Positions 35,653 to 47,413 of a DNA stretch of 64,000 bases are shown piece by piece (within the stretch, counting starts at the first letter, position 1; the number at the start of each line of letters is the position of its first letter). Source of the stretch: Tulasnella sp. 424 (lineage: Eukaryota > Basidiomycota > Agaricomycetes > Cantharellales > Tulasnellaceae); assembly GCA_019633425.1 (NCBI GenBank), contig WSUB01000177.1, forward strand, positions 18,088 to 82,087, written 5' to 3'. Below the pieces are notes generated by a model. The model searched no databases, was not told the DNA's origin, and worked only from the letters and a program-made list of their open reading frames with translations. The position numbers and the translations under genes are program-made.

Positions 35653-38600
35653 ATGATTATTTCTTTAAACGAGACTCCTTCGTCTGTGCTGTTGGAAGTG
35701 AGCACCTGTTGATTTAAAAATCGGGCGAACTGACCCGAAGAGCACCGGTTTTCGTCTTTAGATCTTCTTTTATTCAGCACCGGCCGATCTTTTATATCTT
35801 TCCCGAGTCAACAAACACTTTCGGAAGATTCTTACAAGCAAGGTGAGCAATTTCCGGGGTGATGACAAGAATTTGCTCCAGCAGGCAGGGCGTATCAGGT
35901 CATGGTGCAAGTCTGGAAATCCTCGTACAACAACCTGGAGCTCCCCTTCCAACCCCCTTTATGCCCTCATTCTGTGGCAGAGCCTCATTGGGTACAACTA
36001 CTCTTCACTGACGAATGCTCGGTAAGCTCGCGAGTTGAGTTTGACGACAGCACATCCCATCTGACCGTTTCTGTTTAGATTTGCGGTCAAGACACAAAGT
36101 GCCGAAGCGCCGACTGGAACAACTGCCTTAGACCATGCCGTGCATGTTTTGAAACTCAGTGTGTCCGTTTAGATTGTCATTTACGTCCCACCTTCCTGAT
36201 TGATACCCCTTGTCCAGCTACAAGCCGAGCACGGAACTTGCTACTACTCTCCCGCAGCTGGACGGCATCGACCTGATGACTTGGGTTCCTCCTTCAAACT
36301 GTGTGTCTTACACATTCGGTCTCTTAAATCCTCTTCTAACCAATCCATCTTCAGTCCGGGGCCTGTCCGAATGCGAACCCGCTATGCTCTTCAGCCCGAT
36401 ATTTGAAAGCTTGAAGGCCATCGTCTCGGTGGTTATTCTTTCGCATCGCCAAACGAATAACCTCAATTCCGCCCTTCGAGCTGTTCAAAGCTCAAGAACT
36501 GAGCTTGTGAAGAGCTACGTACTCTCTGGCCGCGTGGGCAAGGAATGGGAAAACCGGTGCCGTCAGCTCGACCCGTGCGTAAGATGAAAATCCAGGCCGA
36601 CATTTATTGACTTTCAAGTCCGCAGGTCTTCGTTTTCGAAGTATTTTCAAACCCAGATTCAGAATGGAAGGCCTTTTCCATTCCAAAGAGAAGGCCCTAC
36701 TGCGGAGCTGTACTCAACGCCAAAACCGGTCTTTAAAAAGCGAAAGCGGGGCAAAGGCACGGACTCGATGGAATACCAGCCACCGTTTAACTTCTCTGGT
36801 TTGGGAAGTGGACTGCAACTCCACGTACGTCTCCGATTGATCCCTTCCTACCCGGAAAGCCAATGCCCTGATCCTTCTCTTAACAAGATCTCAAGGTGCT
36901 TACAACCTTTAGAGCTTCTCTTTCTTTCGAGAACATCCAAGCAAATGAATCTTCTCCTAACTTCCAAGGTACATTTACTGCAAGAACCGAGAGCGTTTTC
37001 CGTTCATATTTGAATGTAGAGCCAACAATCCCTTTGGCAAACCGCCTTTGAGAAACTCGCCGTCGACTATCCGCGATGTCCATCATGGATAAGTGAGATT
37101 CAATGGACTCGAATTCTCTTCACGTCAGAATGTACCGTGAGTTTGAGATATCTACATTAGAGCTTGCAACCTAATGAGTCGTTTCCTAATGATCTAGCTC
37201 TGCGGTTGTGACGCTGAGCAGACCCCCGTTGACTGGAATAATTCTCTTCGATCCTGCAAACGGTGCTTCGAGTACTTGTAAGTTATCGTCTCAGTCTTCG
37301 CTCAGATCCAAAATTAAAGACCAGCTGTAGCTACTCAAGCGAACTAGAACTTATTGCAGGGGACTCCCTTGCCCCCACTATTTTATCACTCGTGGTACCT
37401 TCCAACTGTACGTCCAAGCTCACTTATCCTAGATTTCCGTAATGCCGACCACTCGCCACCTTCAGCCAGCGGACTTCCTGAGTTCCCAAAGATGTACTAT
37501 CACGTCGCATTCTCCGCCATGCGCTTCCAGATAGTTATGTACAGCCAAAGTCGTGAGCGTGGGGTGGACAGTGATTTACATCTATCAACCTTTCTTGTGG
37601 AAAGGGAGCGAGCGGTTCAGCAAATACTTCGCTATGGACAAACTGCGAAAACACTGGATGTTTCGCAGAGCTGGCAAAGGTATCGTGACGCTTGATTTCC
37701 AGAATCGTGCACATATTTAACTGCGGATTGGACCGAAGGGATGCGGTTGTTCAGTCAAAAAAGGTGGCCAAAGAATCAGCTCGAGGTATGGATGGTTAAC
37801 GTTTTGCTATCGCAAGTATTACCGATTAACAAAAGGCATCCAATAAAGATAAGCCGCAGAAGACAAAAAACCGTAAAAGACCTCGAACAGAGATATATAT
37901 GGAGACCAAGACGCGTCAGCGCACGGCTGCTATGGCATTTACAAAGTGGCTCCAGCAGAATTCAATCCCTGAAGATGTGTTCATACCAACCACCCGGGAA
38001 TTGTGCGATTGGGAGCCCATTCGAGCCCTCGTTGCGAACCCTCCATTTACCGAGACCGTCCCTAGCGAACTGTTCATCAACGCGATGAACGAAGGACAGG
38101 ACTTCTTGAAAGGCTACGATTACAAGGTCAGGGCCAGGGTCCTTGATCAGATCATCCACGCTGGAGGGTGCCCAAAATCCGATCCAACGGGCACTACAGA
38201 TTTTGCGCCGCTATATCTCGCAACATCCGTTTTGATGTGCTCAGAAGGGAAACTTCGAGATGGACCACCGCTCCACTAGGTCGACGAAGATATCACGATG
38301 CATTTGTGTGAGCCAGGAAATGCGGAGATTTACCGCGATACCGCAAGAGCCCACACCATTTCTACATGTCTCACTTTCGACACAATCACAAGTCAAGGGA
38401 TTGCAGAAATAGTAAGGGCAGTTGGGCTCGACCCGATTACAACGACAGCACAAGAAATGGACAAACTCAATGCTCGCTTTCGTTGCGATAATTGCCCAAG
38501 TGGTGATTCGGTCGTAAGAAGTTGGAGGAACTGCGGTGAGATTCCCTCTTCCCGTATCCTGAATCGTTCGGCTTACGTTACGAGCACAGCCGCCCATGTT

Positions 38601-39166
38601 CGATATCACGCTAGACTCCCGGTCCACTCATGGGTCGTACTTGATCCGGGAGAGCACCAGGCAGCCATTACGTTGGAGCTACAAAATCCCTATGAACGCC
38701 CTCGCTTCCTCTGTAGAGTTTGCGTTCCGTCAGAACCTTTAACTCGAGAGGCTTTACACAGTCACTTTGCTGCAATGTATGAGGCCCACGTTCCGCCAGC
38801 TCCATCTAGCTGACTCGGGTAATTCCCCTTAGCCACTCCATGGAGGCCGACAGTACATATTGGAAAGAAGTATTGTCGATTCCCCCAACCCCCGTCTCAC
38901 TCACGATGCCCCACTATTCCTTTTCCTTACTACAATGCGATGATGGCGGGCTGCCGGGGTGGGTCTGCCATCATTGTCGCATGCGTGGCAATAAAGAACA
39001 AGGCGTTTTCACCACTACCACGGGTCTTAAAAAGCACATGAAGGCGGAGTAAGTACACGTTGTGGTTCCTGATTCCTAGGACCTAAGTTTAACTCTGTCA
39101 CCGCATCTTAGACATTATCACTCTCGACTCACGCTCGATGATACTGGGAGAACGTTGGTCGCATAA
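35653..39166 (+). CDS. Tandem F-box/zinc-binding protein locus, possibly one fused gene
   Basis: Unit 1: exons 35653-35697, 35762-35842 and 35899-36021, then from 36079, give an F-box-like start (LLEIFFYSAPADLLYLSRVN) and WVQLLFTDECS. A Cys-rich knuckle ICGQDTKCRSADWNNCLRPC follows, then a helical segment ending near 36574. Unit 2 repeats this order: SLNKISRCLQPLELLFLSRT (near 36900), WTRILFTSECT, LCGCDAEQTPVDWNNSLRSC (37200-37260), a helical segment (37500-37680), then LNARFRCDNC, WVCHHCRMRGN and a stop at 39166. A donor (GTGCGTAAG near 36575) and acceptor (TCCGCAG near 36625) join the units in phase. This matches the general plan of agaricomycete F-box proteins, presumed SCF ubiquitin-ligase adaptors. 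An in-frame TAG at 38277-38279 must be spliced out (for example a 51-nt intron with a poor GTTTTG donor), or unit 2 is broken. Exon borders in unit 2 are approximate. Confidence 0.62.
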
Positions 39167-39487
39167 TGCTGAATAACGTCTATTCTGGTCAAGCTCGATG
39201 CCCAGCTTGTCCTTTCGCGTTGGCATCGGTCCAGTTGCCGAGGGGAGGGGAGCACAGCCAGATCTCCATCGGAGCAGCTGCTGAAGTTCTTTATCTAGGC
39301 TTATAGGAGACTGAAACTATGATCCTTGACCTCACTCCTAACGGCTTGTTCATTGTGGGATCAAATAAAAGTCCTTTCAAGTTGCCTCGTAAAACTCCCG
39401 TGCTGCGGCTACGGGGATTGTTCATTCACAGTGCTCGACTAAAGACAGAAATTACCCCTTCTTTCTATAGCCAACACTGTCAAACAG
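39167..39487. other. Convergent intergenic
   Basis: The sequence lies between the stops of the F-box locus and SYO1. No feature is seen. Confidence 0.5.
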
Positions 39488-42161
39488 TCAAATCTTCAAC
39501 TTCCTCCTGTATTGAACGAAGCCCTTGACATTCGCGTACACATCGTCTGCGAAGTCTTTCAGCTCTCTTCCCCCTTCCTTCTTCTTGTCTATTCCCCTTC
39601 CGGCACGTTTCACTCTATCCTTTGCACCTGCCAGGACGTCCGTCCAACCTGCCTGTCGGAAGTTAACGTCATATGGTTGGTCTTCGTCAGCGTAGATGTC
39701 GATGATAGAAGACGCGGCGTGCAGTGTTGCTTCAGGCCAAGGCATGAGATTGTTTGTAAGGGGAGCAGTGAGGTAGGAAAATAGGTAAGATCCAATGACC
39801 TGAGAAGTGAACGATTTCAGGGATGGATCTCCTTGGCGGAAGAACGGACATACCTTGTTGGCGTCGACCGCATCACTCCTCTGAGCAAGACACCCTAAAG
39901 TCCCTATGCATTTTACCTTAATCATTTCTTCATTGGTCCCATCGCAGAATTCAATTAATGCTGAAACCTGTTCGGCGTCCGGAATCTATGTCCCAAGGTT
40001 ATGTCACGACCTCTAGTATGAGCAACGTCGCGACTTACCAATTCCCCTTTACCTATCCTTGCCAGTCCCCATAAAACGCCAACGCCGGTGTCCCACATCT
40101 CCTTCCGCAACTCAACTGCGGAGCCAACCGTCCATTCGCCTTGCTTTCCAACTGCAGCGAGGACGGACCAGACATCTCTCCAAACTTCAGTGGCCTGCCG
40201 CGCTGCCCCTTCCGGTAGCTGGACTTGCTCAGTGTGGATGCCAAGGAAGAGATTGTTCAAACACTCGAGGGCTCGAACGTGAATTGTTCCCAGTGCAGAC
40301 GTCGTTGGCGGATGGATAGGAGCAGCGGAAGATTGAGGGAAGGATAGAGGTGTTGGGTGTGCGAGTGAGAGGAGAGGTCGAGTGAGGGTAGCAATAAGGC
40401 TGAGGGAGTTAGCTTGAGAGCTCGGGGGCGCAGTCGTTCGTTCCGGCTGGTCTTCTTCGATCACTTCATCCTCGTTATCTTCGTCGTCCATGTCGGTCTC
40501 TTCGATCACTTCCTCATCTAAATCAGACTAGTATTAGTGGAACAGTACGGTTTAGTGAGTTCCGACTTGCCTTCTCCTGCAGGTTCGGGATCCGGGAGAT
40601 TTGCGCAGACTCCAGTTAAAATTTCCAAGGCCAAGGTCAGCGTCCGCAGTTGACCTTCAATAGATTCCAATTCTATCTCTGTATCTGTCTTGTGATCCGG
40701 TTTAGGAATTGAGTCGTTGACGCAGCCTTTCAACACCTTGGTGCTTTCCTGAAGCTGTTTGCTTGAGAGCATTAAATAACTCGCCGTTACTGATACGTGC
40801 AACAACTCACAGCCTCTGCAGTGACGAGATCTTGCACACGAATCGCAGCATTTTGGGAAGAGTAGTCCAATAGAGAAACCAGGAGTGGGAGCGTAACCGT
40901 TTTTTCTAAGTCGTCCGTAAGGGTCGGTCCCATCGGGGGTAAAGGGGAAATGTTCTGCAAAATGCCTATTAGGTCAACCGGCATCTAATTAGTAAATGTA
41001 TTTGAAGTAATCAATGGAGGTTACTAGCCGCATGCGAGGACCTTGAGGGTCGTGCGTTGCTCTGAATCGCTGGGCTTGTCGATGACCATGCCATTCGAGG
41101 ACTCAGTTGAACCATCTGATTCGGTAGACTTCACGATGCCAAGGAGACAGGATATATAAGCTTGAGTCTTTCGAATAATGCGAGCCGTTGGATCGTTGTC
41201 GTCGGATAGCACGTAGAGGCACTGCGCTGGCTCGCCCGTCAACGACCTTTGGAACCTAATGGGTTGCCGACAAGCGACTCACCTGCAGCCAGTACAGTCT
41301 TCAATGGAATCTTGTCCCTTGAAATTAAAAATGCCATCAAAAAAGGTGTCAAGTTCGCGTCGTTGATCGCCGCCAGCGCTTTGTTAGAGGTTTCTCTGCA
41401 GAAGTCATGCTTCAACCGACGGCAGCGATGTCGAGCATATCGACGGCGTACGAGAGGCACCAGAATAGGGTGATCACATTTTCAGAAAATTGGTATACAC
41501 GGCGTTTGAGACCTTTCGGGTTTTTTGGTGGAGAGGCGCTCAGGAATTCTTGTAAAGTCGCTGTAATCTTTGCGCGAGCGCGATCGTTTGGAAGGATTAA
41601 GTACCCTTGACAGAATTGGTGTGAGATCGGCACCCACCTTTGGAATGAAAGCCTTTAATGGCGCAAGGACATTCTTGTTAAACATATGAGCGCACATGTC
41701 ATAGCCCCCGTCGACTGCCAAGTTTCTAGAGATACAGTGTCATTAGTCTTCACGTCGCTGCAAGGCAAGAACACAAAATGCTTGCCTCAGTGACCCCGCA
41801 GCTTCGGCAATAACATCGTCGTCTGTGTCGCTGAGCCTCGTTATAAGCTTATCCACGACGCCCTTGGCTTGGAGCAGTCGCCTGGTGCTGGCGTCGTTTT
41901 GGATGAGACTCGAGACAGCAGCGCATGCCCACCGTCTATCTTCTACGTCAGAGCTGTCGAGCTTGAGGCAGGAAAGTTAGCTGCTGGCCTTTCACGCACC
42001 CGATGAACGTACCGTACCTTGTCAAGGACAGGAATAACCTGACCACCCTTGCTTGACGTCTGCTCTGCGAGTTGCACTCCATGACCTAGATGAGAGTCAG
42101 GGACTCGAACTGGGTTGTGTCGCCTCGGTTTTTTCTTGTTCGCTTTTGGTGCCTTCCCCAT
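39488..42161 (-). CDS. SYO1: Syo1/HEATR3-type symportin (co-import of Rpl5 and Rpl11)
   Basis: Syo1 is a nuclear transport adaptor that binds Rpl5 and Rpl11 and delivers them, via Kap104, for 5S RNP assembly. The start at 42161 gives MGKAPKANKKKPRRHNPVRV, then PDSHLGHGVQLAEQ. This basic N terminus matches the family start and would carry the Kap104-binding signal. ARM/HEAT repeats follow in order across small exons: WACAAVSSLIQNDASTRRLL, VIAEAAGSLRNLAVDGGYDM, then segments at 41460-41240, about 41240-41030 and 40980-40560. The acidic loop DEEVIEETDMDDEDNEDEVI (40515-40440) is typical of Syo1 and binds Rpl11. The final HEAT helices cover LPEGAARQATEVWRDVWSVL to a basic end (FVQYRRKLKI) at 39488. 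About eight introns are needed. Borders between 41700 and 40550 are approximate. Confidence 0.85.
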
Positions 42162-42347
42162 TATTCCGGTAGTCAAGCGAGCAAGTCTGTTGAAGGCGTC
42201 GATTGCTTCAGTTGGAACTGAAATTTTACCGCGCGTGGAATAGGGGCTAGTAAGCGCCCTGAGGTCTCAGCAGCATCAAGAACAACTATTCTATGAACAA
42301 CAGGCAAAAAGTTGGATGAGTTATTTATGCTCATTTTATTACACAAG

Positions 42348-43899
42348 TTAAGAAGATGGGCCTCTCTGCTTGACGAGCTCCCCAACTCTCGTCCAAGTTG
42401 CTCCTTGCCATTCGCTCTCCTCCCAGTAGGACGTCACCTCACATTCACCAGGCCAGACCGACATTAGGTATTCAGAGATGGATACCTCAGATTTTTCCGC
42501 TATCCGGGATCTTCGAACGTTGAGTGACAGCTTTCCGTGTGGTCCAGGCGTCGCGCTTGCCGTGTTCACGGGCGTTCCTCGTAACTGCCTCGCCCTCGCG
42601 TCCACCTCCAAGATAACCTCCTGTAGCTTCGGACAACCGCAGAGAAGGCCTGCAAGTCCACGAAGGGTCGGCCTCCTGAACCGCTTCGGAGTCGGCTCAA
42701 GCCCATCCAACCATAGGCGGGTCAGGTTCGGCCACGCACGTGAAATGGCCGAAATGACTTCATCGTCTATTTCAAATCCCGGAGATGAGACGGTAACGAG
42801 GAAAGTAGATATTAAGGGGCAGGCGAGGAGAGGCTCCATATCCTCCCACTGCGGACGTCGCGAACGATGGAAGATGAAGCTGACGGACTTGAGATTGGAC
42901 ATTGTGGCCATTGATTCGCAGAGGCCTCTTGGTGGCACAACGATTTCGTCAATAATGTGGAGGCGGAATACAGCCATCTTGGGTGATGATATTGCACGTA
43001 CAACCGCCAATGTCGAGGCGAACGTGGACCAAGTTTCCAAGGAGAGGAGTGAAGGGAATCCTGATGTGTATTCAGTCCTTATTCCGCTATAGTCCATGAA
43101 CTCCAGACTGAGGTCCTGAAGGTTTGGGAGACGGCTGGCTGCCACTACAATATTCTCCCCATGCGACGTCTTTAGCCCAAGGCGGAGATAGTTGATGGTC
43201 GGCGTGGTCTCGATAATTTGACTTAAATGGTTCTGAGAGGTTTCAGGTAACGAGGTCGCCACAACCTCTAGGCTCCGAAGTTGGTGGGCCTGAACCAGGA
43301 GAATCGCCAGGGCTGAGTTTATGAGACGTTCGTTGTAACCCTCGAAAGTGATCTCCAGGTCCTGTAACTTCGAAGAAGCAAACAATGGAAGGAAAGTTTG
43401 GAGTCTCTTGGGAACCAGGACGTGGAGGTGCAAGGAGACAAGCTCCGGGAAGGTGAGGTCGATCTTGTGGCGCTTGATCACTTCGAGTAGTGCGTCGTAG
43501 TTGTCAGAGGATGGCAATGTTAGCTCTTTGACCATGCTGGCTCTGAAGCGCATGTGGTCCCACTCGGCGGTATCTGGTAGCTCGAGGAATAAGAAGGTTC
43601 GTGACTAGAGGGAAGACAGGCGAGGAATCGGGTTAAAAGCTGCACTCAATCATGAGGCATAGAGCTCCAAAAGAATTACATACCGGAGAGTCATTGGGCC
43701 CTGCCATTTCCGTAGCTATTGTATTGTACGGGAAGCACCCAAGGAGATGCCGGAAGGCAGAGACTTCCTTCCAGATGAGGCGTGCGGCTTCGACGGAAAG
43801 CGACCGGCAGACTAAAGCGCATCGGAGAATGTCGGACTTCTCGTCTAAGAATAAGAGAATCTGTGCAAGAAGTTCTGGTATATTCCATATAGGGTGCAT
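42348..43899 (-). CDS. F-box protein with leucine-rich-repeat-like C terminus (490 aa)
   Basis: Two exons, 43899-43684 and 43604-42348 (donor GTATGT, acceptor CCCTCTAG), join in phase into 490 residues. The N terminus MHPIWNIPELLAQILLFLDE followed by LRCALVCRSLSVEAARLIWK is an F-box of the common basidiomycete type. It would bind Skp1 in an SCF ubiquitin ligase. The rest contains irregular leucine-rich repeats (LPNLQDLSLEF, MSNLKSVSFIF, WPNLTRLWLDGLEP, CPKLQEVILEV), the presumed substrate-binding part. Members are abundant, fast-evolving and rarely assigned a substrate. The start lies 180 bp from the divergent RPL43 start. It is unrelated in repeat layout to the Cys-rich F-box locus at 35.6 kb. 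Confidence 0.85.
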
Positions 43900-44078
43900 T
43901 CTTGACCTCTTAGTGTCGCGGAGTGATAGGGGACTTTGACCGTTCCACGAGGCGTGGCAGGAACATGTTTGCCGTGTTCGCCGAGTCGTGAGAAATCAAC
44001 AAGATTGGATTCTAACTCCGACTCAGCAGCCCCAGTCGATTTTGAAATCTCCTTTCATTCCCTTCGCCATCACTCACA

Positions 44079-44672
44079 ATGGTATGTTGCTTATAGCGCC
44101 CAAGTAAAGTGAGCTCTCTGACATTTGTCCCACGTCCAGACCAAGCACACCAAGAAAGTTGGCATCACCGGCAAGTACGGAACTGTGCGTTCACCTTCCA
44201 ACAAATATGGAGCTTGAAGGGTCTATTTCCCAAACTAACTGGTGTATGCTGTGTATCTCTAGCGCTACGGTGCTTCGCTAAGGAAGCAAGTTAAGAAGGT
44301 ATGTTGGTCCGCGGTGACACCCCTACCTGCAATGACCGTTGACATGACCCAACCATTTGTAGATGGAGATTACCCAACACGCCCGATACACCTGCACCTT
44401 CTGCGGAAAGGTACAAAGAATATTAATTTCGGATGAAGGTTGATGCTGATCCACGATGGCTAACAGGACAGCGTGAAGCGCACCCACGTTGGTATCTGGC
44501 ACTGCAAGGCTTGCAAGAAGACCATTGCTGGTGGCGCATGGAACATGTCAACAACTGCCGCTTCTACTGTTCGGAGGTTCGGGAAATACTCGCTACTGTT
44601 TGTATCCGACTCCTGGTTGACCTGTCGCTTTGCAGCACCATCCGTCGTCTACGGGACCTTGCAGCACAGTAG
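44079..44672 (+). CDS. RPL43: 60S ribosomal protein eL43 (L37a/Rpl43)
   Basis: Six exons (44079-44081, 44140-44184, 44263-44298, 44363-44410, 44467-44576, 44636-44672) give 92 residues, exactly the family size. The first exon is only the ATG. The product reads [43 protein letters not shown], then [20 protein letters not shown]. It ends with [17 protein letters not shown] and [11 protein letters not shown]. The four zinc-binding cysteines (two CxxC pairs: CTFC and CKAC) are present. Five introns in a 92-codon gene is heavy, as is common for ribosomal protein genes of basidiomycetes. The gene is divergent from the F-box/LRR gene. Confidence 0.97.
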
Positions 44673-45493
44673 ACTGTCGACCTCGTCTCCGTTCTTCCAT
44701 ATTTGCCTTGCCTCTGTCGACATCTCTTGCTTGTATCATTCACTCATGCTACAGTTATACAACGTTTCCGCTATGGTCACCGTGAGGCGAGTGCGCGACC
44801 AGACGCCATCAGGACTACTATAGTAAAACGACGTCTCAGCTCGTCAGCGCAAGACGGTTGTCCCCCCCTCTTACCTTCGGATGGGAAAGTTGGATATAAC
44901 TGCTGCCCCGACGAGTAAATTTTCAATACCAGTCGGTCTAACTCGACCGACCTGATCAACCGTTCAGGAAGGGCGGGAAAGGACCTGATCATTATCTGAC
45001 TAGCACACGACTATTGAGGCGGCAGGGAAGCATGTTGAAGGAGTGAGGGCGAGCTTTTGTTGGCGGAGAATTGCGTGGAATTAGTCTTGACCCTCTTGGC
45101 AAGCTCCTTGAGAAATCCACTCAATTGAAGAATGGTGGGCGGAGACGTTTGGGGGTGCGCCGGCGTCAAGCGGTGGGCATCCTCCGAGAACGGAATGGCT
45201 CCGAACGCTTTGCTGTGGCCCTACACCATCGGATAACGAGAGGAGTGAAAGAGCTGTATTATGTCGGACATTCTCCGTTCATGCTGGATGATTTGGTGTG
45301 GTCGGAGTTATAATGCCTGTTGGGTAAATGTGCGTGGTGTGACAGAAGAAAGGTCACCGACTGGGAGCATGCTTATCCCTTTATCCCCTTCCCCTCGTTC
45401 CTCGTCGAACTCGACATCGCCTCACCACTCACCACCAGGTTAATTCTCCGCCTGATCAATACAACCTCAACTGCGTCAAGCGCTCGCACACCG
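44673..45493. other. Intergenic between RPL43 and Gag-like gene A
   Basis: No gene is seen. The last 220 bp (from about 45275) already belong to the conserved 5' flank of the Gag-like family: a GAA/GGTCACCGACTGGGAGC-like block, then CTCACCACCAGG and CAATACAACCTCAACTGCGT, just before the start. The flank is more diverged here than in copies C and D. Confidence 0.5.
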
Positions 45494-46673
45494 ATGTCCT
45501 CTCCACCTACCAGTATGTCGCCTTTGGGATTGTTCAGTTGAATGTCGCTCCAACAGTCTTCACTCCACAGTCGAACCATTCAAAGGTATCAACTGGGAAG
45601 AATGTAATCAGTTCGTCCGCGCTATCCGTGCGGCAGCCTGGAGGGAAGGCAAACTCCGAGATCCGGCTTGGGTTGCAGACTTTGCGTCACTCCACTTCTC
45701 GCATCAAGCGCTGCTATGGCACTCCGAGCTTCCACGGGATGTTCGTCAAGACTGGGAACAATTGGAAGTTGCGCTCCTTAGTCAGTGGAAGCCTCCAAAA
45801 TTCGGCGACGAGTAAGGCCGCGCTTCAATCTCGCAAAGCCATAGTATTCGTGAATACTCTGACCGATAGCACTTATGTCAGGCCCCCAATCGAGCCAACA
45901 CCAGCAGCTGCGCCTTCACAGGATCGCAGTGATCCAGTCGACCGCCCCCTTCATGGAGTTCTGAAAGTCGCTATAGATGGATCTAATACAAATTATTATC
46001 TCCTACTCGGTGGGAGCGGTCGTGTCATGATGACAGAGGACGCGAATCTAGCAATCCGGATACGCTGCAGTTCCTTGTCCAACACCACTATTCTAGAGCG
46101 GATTGTAAGTTTCAATCAAATCCTTTTCTACGTCAGTAATAGGATGCGCTTACAAAGCAGCGTAGGATGGACTGCATCATTCCTGGCTAGGGATTCAGTG
46201 GGCGACTACGAATCCCGACTTGAAAAATGGATCTACTGAGTGCGCACAGCGCTCAATTACTCGTATCCCACTTCTCCAAATTCATTTTTTTTTTCAGTTT
46301 CGGGTACCTGGTGCTCGTGAACCCGCTCAGTTTTAAGGCCTCTTGGAGACAATCGGCTCACCCGTATAGGCTTGCATCGTGCAGCGTTTCGGCAAACCGG
46401 GAAGTAACTCCATTCTGGGAGAACGACGATGGAAGTAGTATGTTTACTCCTACTCTGCTGCCACTTCATTTGAATTCAGGACCGAAATGTGTTACTAGAA
46501 ATCACAATTGGTATCCTCAGCAACGGTACATACCCATTCCTTGCCGCGGATCTGTCTGCCCGCTCGAATGCGAATCCTGGATGGGTGAAAGCGGTAGGCA
46601 ACCAGCCCTCCACAGCTCCGTGTTAAAGTTGATACCTTCCGTTTAGAAACTTTTCATCCAGCCGGTCGACTGA
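45494..46673 (+). CDS. Gag/capsid-like family protein, copy A (271 aa)
   Basis: Exons 45494-45512, 45571-45811, 45882-46104, 46166-46239, 46298-46434, 46499-46593 and 46647-46673 sum to 816 nt with all phases consistent. The start MSSPPT is shared by the family. Exon 2 encodes a helical Gag/capsid-like segment (CNQFVRAIRAAAWREGKLRD, ADFASLHFSHQALLWHSELP, DVRQDWEQLEVALLSQW), the pattern of Ty3-type Gag in agaricomycete genomes. Exon 3 has a Pro/Ala linker (EPTPAAAPSQ) and a beta-rich block (GVLKVAIDGSNTNYYLLLGG). Exons 4-7 add SWLGIQW, FGYLVLVNPLSFKASW, EVTPFWEN, ITIGILSNG and KLFIQPVD. No protease, reverse transcriptase or integrase lies nearby. Copy A uses an acceptor (CCACAG, 45570) further downstream than its paralogues and so lacks about ten residues at the exon 1/2 join. 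Function unknown. Confidence 0.68.
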
Positions 46674-47413
46674 AGTAGATGGGATGTATTACTTGAATGG
46701 TTTCAAGCTAGATTCTCTGGGTCAGTTTCACGCAACTCTGACTCTTTTGACTGCAGATGCTAATAAAAGAAACTCTGTCTAGGAGCTTGTCTTGATCTTG
46801 AGGGCCGTTGGATGCAACCTTCCGTTCTCTGGGAACCTCTTCACCGGCCACCCGAACTCGGCGGGGTTTAATGCATTTCGGTAGTTTCGATCAGAAATAT
46901 ATCCCCGTTAAAAATTTGGTCAGCCCATGACATGCTGATAACGGATGGCTGGTTCAGCCGAAGTCGGTCCACCCAGTATGTATACGCTTAGATTTACAGT
47001 AACCTTGGTGTGTTCCGTTGATCCCACGAGATGGATTTACCACCATCTCTCCTAACTACTCTTCCTTCAGTCGTTCGCATAGAAATGTATTTCTTTTTAG
47101 AACTCAACGTGGTTCGCGCAAGGAACACCCTCAACGAAAGGCCCCGGGATGAGCTTGAGCCCTAGCGCCACCCTACTCCTGCACCTTTGGGGGGGGGGGG
47201 GGGCGGTCGGAGTTATGACGCCTATAGGGAAAATAGGGCCGTATGTGACGAAAGGCAAGGTCACCGGGCACATCTACGCGTTGTTGTCGAGATCCCCTTA
47301 TCCCTCATCCCTCATACATCTTCGCCGTCGATAGCCGCACCGCATTGCGTACCAACGGGTTAAATATCGAGTGATCCCTACCACCACATACCGTGGCAAG
47401 CGCTCACACAGCG
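46674..47413. repeat. Shared 3' flank of copy A and 5' flank of copy B
   Basis: 46730-46975 is homologous to the 3' flanks of the other copies (near 48655-48900, 52435-52690 and 58965-59172). Shared words include GATCTTGAGGGCCGTTGGAT-like, CCGTTCTC/TGGGAACCTCTT, ACCCGAACTCGGCG and GCTGATAACGGATGG. A 14-G run lies at 47190-47203, and from about 47205 the 5' flank of copy B begins. Confidence 0.65.

Noticed and set aside
37201..37275. Cys-rich segments of the F-box locus as a retroviral-type zinc knuckle
   Set aside because: Spacing and context (F-box-like helix before, long helices after) fit agaricomycete F-box proteins, not a CCHC nucleocapsid knuckle.
45538..46239. 233-aa continuous ORF over Gag-like copy A
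   Set aside because: It reads exon 2 out of frame and only coincides with exon 3. The spliced model matches all four paralogues, so the long ORF is fortuitous.
46231..46239. TGA in one frame of copy A exon 4, taken at first as a nonsense mutation
   Set aside because: In the frame conserved among all copies (SWLGxxW) the exon ends GGATCTACTGA and splices before GTGCGC, so there is no stop.
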